Shown here piece by piece: positions 18,309 through 26,604 of a stretch of DNA of 64,000 bases. The position numbers were made by a program, and so were the translations under genes. The stretch is taken from contig NZ_FOGT01000010.1 of the NCBI RefSeq assembly GCF_900111295.1, positions 1 through 64,000 on the forward strand. Reading direction: 5' to 3'. Numbering within the stretch: position 1 is the stretch's first letter; each line of letters starts with the position of its first letter. The stretch comes from Salipaludibacillus aurantiacus (GTDB taxonomy: Bacteria > Bacillota > Bacilli > Bacillales > Salisediminibacteriaceae). The notes beneath the pieces are model-generated. The model saw only the letters and a program-made list of their open reading frames with translations, was not told where the DNA came from and did not search any database.

Positions 18309-18968
18309 CTACAGAGGGAAGGTCCAAAAGCGTTCAGTAATCATACGGTCGCGCACGGTTTCATCTTCTTCGAGAAATTGTTTTTTCATCGTGTCGATAA
18401 CGCCTGATGTCTGGGAGGCATGTGCCTCAATAACTTTCATTTTCTGGTCGGCAAAATCCGAGACATCATGTACGATATCCGGCTCGCCTATGATATCTTC
18501 ACATCCTTGGGCAAAAGCAATCGCGTGTATTTTAGGGCGTTCTCCTTCAGGGAGCCTTTTAACCGCCTGAATTACTGCTGCCCCTGTGGCATCATGGTCA
18601 GGGTGAACGGCATAGCCGGGATAAAAAGTAATGATAAGAGAGGGGTTTACTTCTTCAATCACATCAAATAACCTGCTTTGAAGTGCTTCCTGATCAGCAA
18701 ACTCCACCGTTTTGTCCCTCATCCCAAAACGTCGTAAATCTTCCACCCCGAGCAGGCGGCAAGCTTCGGTAAGTTCCCGTTTACGGATTTCAGGGAGCGT
18801 TTCCCGATTAGCGATTAAAGGCCTTCCCATATTTCTTCCCATTTCTCCTAAAGTCAGGCAGACATATGTCACTGGTGTGCCGGCTCGGGTATGAGAAAGG
18901 ATTGTACCGGCAACTCCAAAGGCTTCATCGTCTGGATGGGGAAAAATAACGAGTACATGGTTTTCCAT
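18309..18968 (-). CDS. bshB2: Bacillithiol biosynthesis deacetylase BshB2
   Basis: A 219-residue PIG-L/LmbE family zinc deacetylase. HPDDEAFG near residue 11 and HPDHDATG near residue 122 give the metal-binding and catalytic residues. BshB removes acetyl from GlcNAc-malate to give GlcN-malate, the second step of bacillithiol synthesis. The assignment to BshB2 rather than BshB1 rests on the yojF-type partner directly upstream, as in B. subtilis yojG-yojF. The two genes are 30 bases apart on the same strand. Confidence 0.88.
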   Translation of the reverse strand: MENHVLVIFPHPDDEAFGVAGTILSHTRAGTPVTYVCLTLGEMGRNMGRPLIANRETLPEIRKRELTEACRLLGVEDLRRFGMRDKTVEFADQEALQSRLFDVIEEVNPSLIITFYPGYAVHPDHDATGAAVIQAVKRLPEGERPKIHAIAFAQGCEDIIGEPDIVHDVSDFADQKMKVIEAHASQTSGVIDTMKKQFLEEDETVRDRMITERFWTFPL

Positions 18969-18998
18969 CCGATCACATCCTTTTAAATTTAATTCTGT

Positions 18999-19349
18999 TT
19001 ATTTTGGGAACGGCTTTTCACTCAGTTCTAAAGCTATAGCCAGTTTTCCGTCGGCGTCATGGCCGGCGAGTAATACCCTGTCCATTTCATCTGTTTCCCA
19101 TTCAGTCAGTCCTTCTGCATACAGCCAGCCCAGCTCCGTTTCAAGCCCTATTCTGTAAGGGCCCTTCCCGGTAATCTTTCCTTGTAAGAAGTTGAGCTGA
19201 GCATTTCTGATAAATGCTCCTGCGGAGAAGAAAGACTGATTTTTATGAGAGGCATACGCCCCGTTTGTTGTCTCCAGATGAATATATAAAGACGTACCAG
19301 CCAGTTCTGTTAATTTCTCCTGAACGAGCTGCGGGTCAATTGGTTTCAT
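18999..19349 (-). CDS. yojF: YojF family protein (DUF1806)
   Basis: A 116-residue YojF/DUF1806 protein. The family is almost always next to bshB2, as here, and is of unknown biochemical role; a link to bacillithiol production is inferred from context. Recognisable parts are LVQEKLTELAGTSLYIHLETT and GPYRIGLETELGWLYAEGL. It has a GGAGGAAG ribosome site. No membrane segment or cysteine motif is seen. Confidence 0.82.
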   Translation of the reverse strand: MKPIDPQLVQEKLTELAGTSLYIHLETTNGAYASHKNQSFFSAGAFIRNAQLNFLQGKITGKGPYRIGLETELGWLYAEGLTEWETDEMDRVLLAGHDADGKLAIALELSEKPFPK

Positions 19350-19392
19350 CTTTTCTTCCTCCTCGTTATCCTGATTAAGTTTCTCTATTCTA

Positions 19393-20349
19393 TCATACTA
19401 GAAGAGTTTCTAATTTTCCTTTTAAGAACCTTGCTACTTCATTCATGCCGTATATTCCTGCCTTTTCCTGGGCTTGAGGGTTATAATTTGTATTCGTATT
19501 TACATCATATGTGAAAGTTTGGCCTTTTGAGTCGGTAATTTGCTCAATGCCAGCAAAAGTAATGCCATTTGCCTTTAAAAAAGCTTCATACTTTTTAATT
19601 AGCGGACTTGAAAAACCCTCAATAATTTCAAATTTTGGCCTCGTTGTTTCGGCGGCAGGTTCCGGGCTGTCAGCCGGGCAGAACTGTTCCTGAATATCGC
19701 ACGCTTCAGCCGGGCACAGTTCGAAACCTTCTGACGTGTCGACCTTTACAGCATATAAAAATTTCCCTCCGACAAACTCACAGCGGATAATAGAGTTGTC
19801 GGGAGCCTCAATGTATTGCTGGAGCAGCATAATGCCGTCAACAGGCTGTTCAATAGTTCCGGCCTCAACAGCATTCTTTAATGCTTCCGGAGAGTCAAAC
19901 TTATGGACACCAAGCCCTTTCCCGGCTCGGTTATGCTTAGTAATAAAAGGAGTTCCGAAATTTTCAGCGGCCTTGATCAGCTGGCTGTTTCCCAGGACAG
20001 CAGTTGTTTTTGGAACAGGGATGTCAAACGCTTTTAAAGCTTCGTACTGCGCTGTTTTACTTAACTCAAGGTTGAGTGCCTGAGAATTGTTATAAACAGG
20101 GCGGTTGTGGCTTTCAAGCCAGGTTAGAACGGTATGGGTCAGTTCCGGGGCGTAACGGTGTCCGCGTGAGTGGGAAGAAGCGCTCATCCGGTTGTAATAA
20201 ATGCCTTCCGGCGGAGCTTCATCCAAAGGCACCGTCCCCTCGCTTAAATGCCAGTCCTCAAAAGGCACGCCTTCTTCTTCTAATGCTTCTAGAAGCGGCT
20301 TTGTCCATTCATCATTTTCATGGAGAATATATATTTTCACATGTGTCAT
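19393..20349 (-). CDS. ATP-grasp family ligase (RimK-like)
   Basis: A 318-residue ATP-grasp protein. The lid and phosphate loop are visible at TPFITKHNRAGKGLGVHKF, with IMLLQQYIEA and the Mg-binding TYDVNTNTNYNPQA at the end, all in the RimK/glutamate-ligase style. Such enzymes join a carboxylate to an amine through an acyl-phosphate, but the substrates here are unknown. It lies 43 bases upstream of yojF-bshB2 in the same direction and may share their transcript. A GTG at 20340 has better ribosome-site spacing (AAAGG, 9 bases) than the ATG at 20349. Confidence 0.75.
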   Translation of the reverse strand: MTHVKIYILHENDEWTKPLLEALEEEGVPFEDWHLSEGTVPLDEAPPEGIYYNRMSASSHSRGHRYAPELTHTVLTWLESHNRPVYNNSQALNLELSKTAQYEALKAFDIPVPKTTAVLGNSQLIKAAENFGTPFITKHNRAGKGLGVHKFDSPEALKNAVEAGTIEQPVDGIMLLQQYIEAPDNSIIRCEFVGGKFLYAVKVDTSEGFELCPAEACDIQEQFCPADSPEPAAETTRPKFEIIEGFSSPLIKKYEAFLKANGITFAGIEQITDSKGQTFTYDVNTNTNYNPQAQEKAGIYGMNEVARFLKGKLETLLV

Positions 20350-20490
20350 CCTTTCTTTACAGGGAGGTTGTCGAACGACGGAGTCTTATTCTTTATTTTA
20401 GCAGGTCAATGAAAGTGTGCAAATAAATCCAATCGGATTACTATAAAATGTAAATGCTAAGGCAGCAGAAATTTAAAGTTGGACAAATAA

Positions 20491-20549
20491 GGACAATTGC
20501 TGTTTTTCCTGTGTGTGCCATTGTCCATAAAGGGAAGGAGACGTATAAT
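20491..20549 (+). promoter_or_regulatory. Sucrose operon promoter with inverted-repeat operator
   Basis: TTGTCC (20521-20526) and TATAAT (20544-20549) are spaced by 17 bases, a good sigma-A promoter. The -35 lies inside an inverted repeat GGACAAT (20491-20497) / ATTGTCC (20520-20526), and a further GGACAAATAA precedes it at 20481. A repressor covering the -35 is a reasonable inference; the regulator itself is not in the window. Confidence 0.6.
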
Positions 20550-20605
20550 AGACAGCATAAATATGTAGATTAGTGAACAATACGAACAGGCAGGAGGAAA
20601 AGACA

Positions 20606-21559
20606 ATGACTAAAGGAATTATCAGCTTAGGGGAAGCCTTAATAGACTTTATCCCTCTCGATGACAATAATGACACGTTTCAGAAAAGCCCGGGCGGAGC
20701 ACCCGCCAATGTGGCAGTAGGCCTTGCCAGACTGGATGCTAAAACCTCTTTTTTAGGTAAAGTAGGAGATGACGTATTGGGCCGCTTTTTAAAAGACACA
20801 CTGGACAGTTATGGGGTAGATACCTCAAATATGCTGTTTACAAAGGATACGCGAACAGGCGTCGTTTTTGTCACTCTTGGTGAAGGAGGAGAACGAAGCT
20901 TTGAATTTTATATTGACCCAAGCGCCGACAGGTTTTTAGAAGAAGCCGAGGTGGACGAGTCTTTATTTGACAGTCACAACCTTCTTCATTTCGGTTCTAT
21001 AAGCCTTATTAGTGAACCGGCAAAGTCGGCTACAAAAAAAGCCGTCAAAACAGCAAGGGAGAAGGGATTGATTGTTTCCTATGATCCTAACCTCCGTTTA
21101 GGGTTATGGAGGAGTGAAGACCAGGCAAGAGAGGAAATCCGAAGCATGCTCGGAGAAGCGGATGTTCTTAAAATCTCAGAGGAAGAGCTTGAATTTATCA
21201 CAGGCGAATCAGACATTGAAAAAGGTGTAGCGAAACTTGATGAATTTCACATTCCGTTAATCTTTATTACTTTAGGGGCGGAAGGGAGCTATATCTTTTT
21301 AAACGGCCAGGAGCCTGTTAAAGTGGAAGCAATGAAAGTGAAAGCTGTCGACACGACAGGTGCGGGCGACGCCTTTGTATCAGGCATTCTTTACCAGCTT
21401 CATCTGCTGGAAAAACCTCTTAAAGAGCTGACTGCTGAAGAGATAAAAGAGATGGCCCGGTTTGCTTCTGTGTCAGGAGGACTGGCGGCATCCACTAAAG
21501 GAGCGATGACCGCTCTGCCGACACTGGATGAAGTAAAAACAAAAATGAGTGAGTACTAA
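20606..21559 (+). CDS. Fructokinase (PfkB family carbohydrate kinase)
   Basis: A 317-residue PfkB/ribokinase-family sugar kinase. The N-terminal GEALIDFIP, the sugar-site GGAPANVAVGLARL, and the C-terminal VDTTGAGDAFVSG with the catalytic Asp are all present. Its position 29 bases upstream of a GH32 sucrose-6-phosphate hydrolase indicates fructokinase: fructose released from sucrose-6-P is phosphorylated with ATP to fructose-6-P. The ATG at 20606 follows AGGAGGA; an upstream GTG at 20573 lacks a ribosome site. No PTS transporter lies next to it in this window. Confidence 0.88.
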   Translation: MTKGIISLGEALIDFIPLDDNNDTFQKSPGGAPANVAVGLARLDAKTSFLGKVGDDVLGRFLKDTLDSYGVDTSNMLFTKDTRTGVVFVTLGEGGERSFEFYIDPSADRFLEEAEVDESLFDSHNLLHFGSISLISEPAKSATKKAVKTAREKGLIVSYDPNLRLGLWRSEDQAREEIRSMLGEADVLKISEEELEFITGESDIEKGVAKLDEFHIPLIFITLGAEGSYIFLNGQEPVKVEAMKVKAVDTTGAGDAFVSGILYQLHLLEKPLKELTAEEIKEMARFASVSGGLAASTKGAMTALPTLDEVKTKMSEY

Positions 21560-21588
21560 TTACAAAAATTAAAGGAGTTTAATATTTC

Positions 21589-23049
21589 ATGACTGAGAGA
21601 GAAAAGGAACTGCATCAGCGTGCATATACAGAAGTTAAAAAACATCAGGAGCGGGTGAATGCGGACCCTTACAGACAGTCTTTTCATCTGATGCCTCCGG
21701 CAGGTCTGCTGAACGACCCGAACGGCTGGATCCAATGGAAAGGGGTCTACCATCTTTTTTATCAATGGAATCCCTTTGCCTGCGCACACGGGGCTAAATT
21801 CTGGGGCCACTTTTCCTCCGCCGACATGGTGAAGTGGAAAGAAGAACCCGTGGCGCTCGCCCCAAGTGAGTGGTTTGAAAAGAATGGATGCTATTCAGGG
21901 AGTGCTGTAGATCAAGATGGTGAACTCGCACTTATTTACACAGGGAATGTAAAAGATGAAGAAGGCAACAGGGAATCTTACCAATGTATGGCCACTTCTT
22001 CAGACGGAGTGACCTTTGAAAAGAAAGGCCCTGTCATAGATGAGCTGCCTGCCGGTTATACGGCGCATTTCCGTGACCCTAAAGTGTGGAAACATAACGG
22101 CAGCTGGTACCTTGTAATCGGCGCACAAACGACAGACGAGCAGGGGCAGGCCTTATTGTATAAATCCGGCGACCTTAAAAACTGGACGTTTGAAGGGCCG
22201 ATAGCGGGTTCACATATCGGCGGCCTTGAAGAGTTCGGCTTTATGTGGGAATGCCCGGATCTGTTTCACCTGGATGGTAAAGATGTGCTTGTCGTTTCTC
22301 CGCAAGGCTTGGAGCAGGAAAGCATTTATTATCAGAACACCTATCAGGCGGGTTACTTTATTGGGGAAATGGACTATGAGACGCCTGCCTTTCACCATGG
22401 AGATTTTTTTGAACTGGATAAAGGGTTTGAATTTTATGCGCCTCAGACAGCGGTTGATGATAAAGGGCGCAGAATTCTTACTGCCTGGATGGGCGTTCCC
22501 GAGCAGGATGAAGAGTATCATCCAACCATTGAACACGGATGGATTCACTGTCTGACAGTTCCGCGGCAATTATCTGTAAAGGGAAGCACAGTCATTCAAC
22601 AGCCGGTTGAAGAACTTAAAGAACTGCGGGAAAAGCATGTAGAGCACAAAAAAGCAGAGATTGGACCGGAGCCTGTCCAGCTGGAAAACGTAAGCGGTAA
22701 ATCCGTGGAGCTTTCTATTAACGGCCTGGAAGGTATTGAAGGTATTTTTGAAACCATTTTCCGTGGAGAAGCAAGGCTTGTTTACAATAAAGAAGAGCGT
22801 CTTCTCACACTGGAGAGAAAGAATATGAAAACCCGGTTAACTGAACAGCGCCATGCGAGGGTAGAAAATTTAAGAGATCTGCAGATTTATATGGACGCTT
22901 CTTCTCTTGAGGTGTTTATCAACGGAGGAGAAACCGTCATGACCTCCAGATTTTTCCCGGAGGATGATGATGAATCCATTTTATTGAAAAGCTCAGAAAA
23001 AACCTCTTTTACAGTTGAAAAATGGAATCTGCAGGCAATTAACAAATAG
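21589..23049 (+). CDS. sacA: Sucrose-6-phosphate hydrolase (GH32)
   Basis: A 486-residue glycoside hydrolase family 32 enzyme. The three acidic active-site motifs are present: LLNDPNG with nucleophile Asp43, FRDPKVW (transition-state Asp) and WECPDLF (acid/base Glu). A five-bladed propeller is followed by the C-terminal beta-sandwich ending in DASSLEVFINGGE. No signal peptide, so it acts inside the cell on sucrose-6-phosphate delivered by a PTS, giving glucose-6-P and fructose. Second gene of the operon; AAAGGAG lies upstream. Cleavage of free sucrose is an alternative. Confidence 0.9.
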   Translation: MTEREKELHQRAYTEVKKHQERVNADPYRQSFHLMPPAGLLNDPNGWIQWKGVYHLFYQWNPFACAHGAKFWGHFSSADMVKWKEEPVALAPSEWFEKNGCYSGSAVDQDGELALIYTGNVKDEEGNRESYQCMATSSDGVTFEKKGPVIDELPAGYTAHFRDPKVWKHNGSWYLVIGAQTTDEQGQALLYKSGDLKNWTFEGPIAGSHIGGLEEFGFMWECPDLFHLDGKDVLVVSPQGLEQESIYYQNTYQAGYFIGEMDYETPAFHHGDFFELDKGFEFYAPQTAVDDKGRRILTAWMGVPEQDEEYHPTIEHGWIHCLTVPRQLSVKGSTVIQQPVEELKELREKHVEHKKAEIGPEPVQLENVSGKSVELSINGLEGIEGIFETIFRGEARLVYNKEERLLTLERKNMKTRLTEQRHARVENLRDLQIYMDASSLEVFINGGETVMTSRFFPEDDDESILLKSSEKTSFTVEKWNLQAINK

Positions 23050-23114
23050 AAGTTAATAGAGAGGCTGGGTGAAACTTAGCCTATCGTCCATTATATAACT
23101 CTACTCTATTCTTA

Positions 23115-23192
23115 CGGTGAACGAAGGCGATAACACCCAGAGGATAAGCGAAGTTTGAAAACCCACTTTCCCGAAGCCGCCTTCGGGAAAGT
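23115..23192 (-). repeat. Hairpin-bearing repeat, copy A
   Basis: A 78-base segment whose reverse complement is about 85-90% identical to 45122-45200. It contains 12-base arms ACTTTCCCGAAG / CTTCGGGAAAGT (23165-23192) followed, on the minus strand, by a shared tail including ATCCTCTGGGTGT and TCGCCTTCGTTCA. It lies between the convergent sacA and cheY-like genes, where the hairpin might serve as a weak terminator. Confidence 0.75.
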
Positions 23193-23215
23193 CAGGTGAA
23201 GTAAGCCACTTCCTG

Positions 23216-23578
23216 TTAACGGGATAATGCTTTTTCAATGGCTTCTTTAATACGAAGGCTGTCAAACGGCTTAACTATAAAGTCGATGGCCCCTTTTTGA
23301 ATAGCATCAACAACCATCGACTGCTGCCCCATGGCAGAGCACATGATGACTTTAGCCTCCGGGTCAATATGCTTAATTTTTTCAAGCGCCTCAATACCAT
23401 TCATTTCAGGCATTGTAATATCCATAGTTACAAGATCAGGCCGGTGCTCATGGTACAGGTCGACTGCCTGTTGGCCATTCTCGGCTTCACCTGCGACTTC
23501 ATACCCTGCATCAGTCACCATCTTCTTAAGCGTCATTCTCATAAAAGCGGCGTCATCAGTAATTAATAGTTTTGCCAT
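23216..23578 (-). CDS. cheY: CheY-like single-domain response regulator
   Basis: A 120-residue receiver domain with no output domain. Acidic pocket ITDDAAF, phosphorylated Asp in VTMDITMPEMNG, Ser in IMCSAMG and Lys in IVKPFDS are all intact. It closely resembles Bacillus CheY, which binds the flagellar switch when phosphorylated by CheA. It stands alone, outside any flagellar/chemotaxis operon, so it may be a second CheY or serve another kinase. GGAGGTAAAAT precedes the ATG. Confidence 0.82.
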   Translation of the reverse strand: MAKLLITDDAAFMRMTLKKMVTDAGYEVAGEAENGQQAVDLYHEHRPDLVTMDITMPEMNGIEALEKIKHIDPEAKVIMCSAMGQQSMVVDAIQKGAIDFIVKPFDSLRIKEAIEKALSR

Positions 23579-23710
23579 CCATTTTACCTCCTTTAAATTT
23601 ATGAAACGGTAATAATAATTATGGTTTTATAAATAGATTGCCTTTGTAATTTTGATACAATCGTCTCGTTACTAAAGTCCTTTATATTATGCCATAATTT
23701 GGTACGTTAA

Positions 23711-23928
23711 ATGAAGAGGGTGTTTAGGGTGTACTTAAAAAAACTCGTGTATCTTTTTGAAAAGCACAGGAACACCGGACAGGCAGAGCCAATGGCTGGG
23801 CGCTTCGCGAGTATTCAAAAACAAACCCCCGGTCAGTTGCCTCTTTCATAGATAATGAGAAGCTTGAACCGCTCAGTAAAAGGGAAGGGATGAAGCATAT
23901 AAACCGCCAAAAGAAACAGGAGAGGTGA
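23711..23928 (+). pseudogene. Possible small gene broken by a one-base loss
   Basis: Two short frames fit end to end just upstream of ung. The first starts at 23711 (MKRVFRVYLKKLVYLFEK); the second runs from about 23765 to the TGA at 23926-23928 and includes ALREYSKTNPRSVASFID and [17 protein letters not shown]. One extra A in the AAAA run at about 23761-23764 would join them into a basic protein of about 72 residues. I do not recognise the product, and no clear ribosome site precedes 23711. It may also be chance. Confidence 0.3.
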
Positions 23929-23933
23929 CTTGC

Positions 23934-24614
23934 ATGAACCCTTTAAAAAATGACTGGAAAGAAGTCCTGGATGAAGAGTTTAATAAAACCTATTATCTGG
24001 AACTCCGCGAATTTTTGAAAAAAGAATATACTTATGAAACCGTTTATCCACCAATGGATGACATTTATAATGCCCTTCACTGCATACCTTATGAAGATGT
24101 AAAAGCGGTAATCATTGGACAGGACCCCTACCACGGAGCCGGCCAGGCTCATGGCCTCAGTTTCTCTGTTCAGCCCGGCGTAAAAGTCCCGCCTTCACTT
24201 AAAAATATATATAAGGAGCTTCATGAGGATTTAGGCCACCCTGTTCCTGAGCATGGCTTTCTGCAGAAATGGGCGGAAGAAGGCGTATTACTGTTGAACA
24301 ATGTACTGACTGTAAGAGCGGGGAAGCCCCAGTCGCACAAGGGACAAGGCTGGGAAAAGCTGACTGATAAGGTTATTAAGAAGCTTAATGAAAGAGAGCA
24401 GCCTGTCGTGTTCATCCTCTGGGGGAAGCATGCTCAAGTGAAAGGTGAACTCGTTACCAACAGCCATCACTGTATTATCCAGTCGCCCCACCCCAGTCCT
24501 TTCTCAGCGCGAAGAGGTTTTATTGGCAGCAGGCCGTTTTCGCGGACGAATGAATTTCTAAGAAAGACCGGCCAGACCGAAGTAGATTGGCAATTGCCGG
24601 TTACAGTTGAATAA
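23934..24614 (+). CDS. ung: Uracil-DNA glycosylase
   Basis: A 226-residue family 1 uracil-DNA glycosylase, which removes uracil from DNA to start base-excision repair. [18 protein letters not shown] holds the catalytic Asp (about residue 64), and [20 protein letters not shown] holds the catalytic His and the minor-groove loop. Length is normal for bacterial Ung. The ATG at 23934 follows AGGAGAGGTGA; an in-frame GTG at 23925 overlaps that ribosome site. Aldo-keto reductase and YkwC-like genes follow closely on the same strand. Confidence 0.96.
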   Translation: MNPLKNDWKEVLDEEFNKTYYLELREFLKKEYTYETVYPPMDDIYNALHCIPYEDVKAVIIGQDPYHGAGQAHGLSFSVQPGVKVPPSLKNIYKELHEDLGHPVPEHGFLQKWAEEGVLLLNNVLTVRAGKPQSHKGQGWEKLTDKVIKKLNEREQPVVFILWGKHAQVKGELVTNSHHCIIQSPHPSPFSARRGFIGSRPFSRTNEFLRKTGQTEVDWQLPVTVE

Positions 24615-24641
24615 TAATAGTCAAATTAGGAGGCAAACCTG

Positions 24642-25466
24642 ATGGAAAATCTACAATCAACCATAACGTTAAACAACGGTGTCCGTATGCCCTTGGTCGG
24701 GCTGGGAGTTTATAAGGCGGAAGACGGTGAAGAGGTGGTCGATGCCGTCAAAACGGCCCTTGAATCCGGATACAGAAGCATTGATACAGCAGCTTTCTAT
24801 TTTAATGAAGAAGGTGTCGGGAAGGCTATAGCAGAGTCAGGGATTTCCCGCGATGAAATCTTTTTAACTACTAAAGTATGGAATGACGATCACGGATACG
24901 ATAAAACTCTTGCTGCTTTTGAAGAGAGCAGGCGGAAACTGGGAGTGGAAACAATAGATTTATATTTAATCCACTGGCCGGTCACCGGCAAGTTCAAAGA
25001 GACGTGGCGGGCGCTTGAAAAACTTTATCATGAAGGCAAAGTCCGTGCGATTGGTGTAAGCAACTTTTTAGTTCACCATCTGGAGGACCTGCTCGAGGAG
25101 GCAGAGGTCGTGCCTGCTGTGAATCAGATAGAGTACCATCCATGGCTTACCCAGCCTGAACTGCATGAGTACTGTAAAGATAAAGGGATACAGCTTGAAG
25201 CCTGGAGCCCGTTAACCAGAGGGAGAAAATTTGATGATCCCCGGCTTATGAAGCTCGCTGAAAAGTACGGCAAAACACCTGCTCAGATTTTATTGCGCTG
25301 GGATTTGCAAAACGGAGTAGTTACTATTCCTAAGTCTGTTACCCCTTCACGAATTAAACAAAATACCGAGCTGTTCGATTTTGAGCTGACGGGAGAAGAA
25401 TTGGCCGTTTTAAATAACTGCAATGAGGGTTTGAGGTTCGGACCTCACCCTGATACGTTTGTTTAA
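24642..25466 (+). CDS. Aldo/keto reductase (YvgN/YtbE-like)
   Basis: A 274-residue aldo-keto reductase. The catalytic tetrad is visible: Asp and Tyr in SIDTAAFYFNEE, Lys in TTKVWND, His in YLIHWPV; the NADPH-binding IPKSVTPSRIKQN lies near the end. B. subtilis relatives YvgN and YtbE reduce methylglyoxal and other aldehydes. Substrate is inferred only at that level. It lies 27 bases after ung and 26 bases before the next gene, so the three may form an operon. Confidence 0.9.
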   Translation: MENLQSTITLNNGVRMPLVGLGVYKAEDGEEVVDAVKTALESGYRSIDTAAFYFNEEGVGKAIAESGISRDEIFLTTKVWNDDHGYDKTLAAFEESRRKLGVETIDLYLIHWPVTGKFKETWRALEKLYHEGKVRAIGVSNFLVHHLEDLLEEAEVVPAVNQIEYHPWLTQPELHEYCKDKGIQLEAWSPLTRGRKFDDPRLMKLAEKYGKTPAQILLRWDLQNGVVTIPKSVTPSRIKQNTELFDFELTGEELAVLNNCNEGLRFGPHPDTFV

Positions 25467-25492
25467 ATCTGTTAAAGGAGTGAGAGGATACA

Positions 25493-26368
25493 ATGGCTAA
25501 AAAATCAATCGGTTTTATTGGCACAGGCGTTATGGGAACAAGCATGGTCCGTCATCTGATGAAAGGGGGCCATCATGTAGCTGTTTATAACCGTACAAAA
25601 CGGAAAGCGGATGACCTGATCAAAGAAGGCGCCCAATGGTGTGCATCCCCAGCACAGCTTGCAAGAGAATCTGAAGTCATACTGACAATTGTAGGCTATC
25701 CGCATGACGTTGAGGAATTGTATTTTGGCAAAGACGGCATACTGGCAAATGCCGGTCAGGGGACATATGTGGTGGATATGACGACTTCAAAACCTGCACT
25801 CGCCCAACAGCTCTATAACGAAGCAAAGAAATATGGCATTTACGCCCTGGATGCCCCTGTTTCAGGAGGCGATACTGGGGCCAGGGAAGCAAAACTTGCA
25901 ATCATGGCAGGGGGAGACGAACCCGTTTTCAAAGAGCTTCTTCCCGTGTTAGAGCTTATGGGAGAAAATATCCGCCTTCAAGGAGATGCTGGAGCAGGCC
26001 AGTATACAAAAATGGCTAACCAAATTGCTATTGCCAGTACGATGATGGGTGTTAGCGAAGCGCTTGCTTACGCAAAGAAAGCTGGTCTTGATCAGGAAAA
26101 TGTCCTGCAGACAATTGAAACCGGGGCGGCAGGAAGCTTTTCATTGTCCAAGCTGGGACCTAGAATGATTGCAGGCGACTTTGCTCCGGGCTTTTATATT
26201 AAACATTTTATAAAAGATATGGCCATTGCGATCGAGTCAGCTGATGAACTGGGGCTTAAAACTCCCGGTCTTGTAGTGGCAAAAAAACTCTACCAGGAGC
26301 TGGCTGAAAAAGGAGAAGAAAATTCTGGTACTCAGGCACTATATAAATACTATATGGAAAACTCTTGA
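25493..26368 (+). CDS. NAD(P)-dependent beta-hydroxyacid dehydrogenase (YkwC-like)
   Basis: A 291-residue 3-hydroxyisobutyrate dehydrogenase / tartronate-semialdehyde reductase family enzyme. GFIGTGVMG binds the dinucleotide, DAPVSGGDTGAREAKLAIMAGG is the substrate motif, and KMANQIAI holds the catalytic Lys. B. subtilis YkwC is the nearest match I recall. It oxidises or reduces a small beta-hydroxyacid; which one is not clear. A hairpin plus T-run terminator follows the stop. Confidence 0.88.
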   Translation: MAKKSIGFIGTGVMGTSMVRHLMKGGHHVAVYNRTKRKADDLIKEGAQWCASPAQLARESEVILTIVGYPHDVEELYFGKDGILANAGQGTYVVDMTTSKPALAQQLYNEAKKYGIYALDAPVSGGDTGAREAKLAIMAGGDEPVFKELLPVLELMGENIRLQGDAGAGQYTKMANQIAIASTMMGVSEALAYAKKAGLDQENVLQTIETGAAGSFSLSKLGPRMIAGDFAPGFYIKHFIKDMAIAIESADELGLKTPGLVVAKKLYQELAEKGEENSGTQALYKYYMENS

Positions 26369-26373
26369 AAACA

Positions 26374-26416
26374 GAGGCCCATTAAGGAAAAGAGTTCCTT
26401 TTATGGGTCTTTTTTA
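26374..26416 (+). terminator. Terminator of the ung-akr-ykwC cluster
   Basis: GGCCCATTAAGGAA pairs imperfectly with TTCCTTTTATGGGTC and ends in TCTTTTTT just after the stop at 26368. Confidence 0.75.
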
Positions 26417-26508
26417 ATGTTTCATAATTGTTAAATTACTATTAATTCCCCTTTACAAACATGTTAAACCCTTATATGATGGTCAAATGAAATTATAAAA
26501 TTTGTATA

Positions 26509-26570
26509 TGTCGAATTTTTGCGAAAAATGTCGTATTTTAGCACATGTTACTCATGCGATGCTTTATAAT
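26509..26570 (+). promoter_or_regulatory. Candidate Spo0A boxes and -10 of the sensor kinase
   Basis: TGTCGAA at 26509-26515 is an exact 0A-box core, and TGTCGTA at 26529-26535 is a near match exactly 20 bases further in the same direction. TATAAT at 26565-26570 is a perfect -10, but the hexamer 17 bases before it is poor, as at activated promoters. Binding by Spo0A is inferred from the motif alone. Confidence 0.45.
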
Positions 26571-26604
26571 GATAGATAGAGAAAGTTAATAAGGGGATTT
26601 AATT

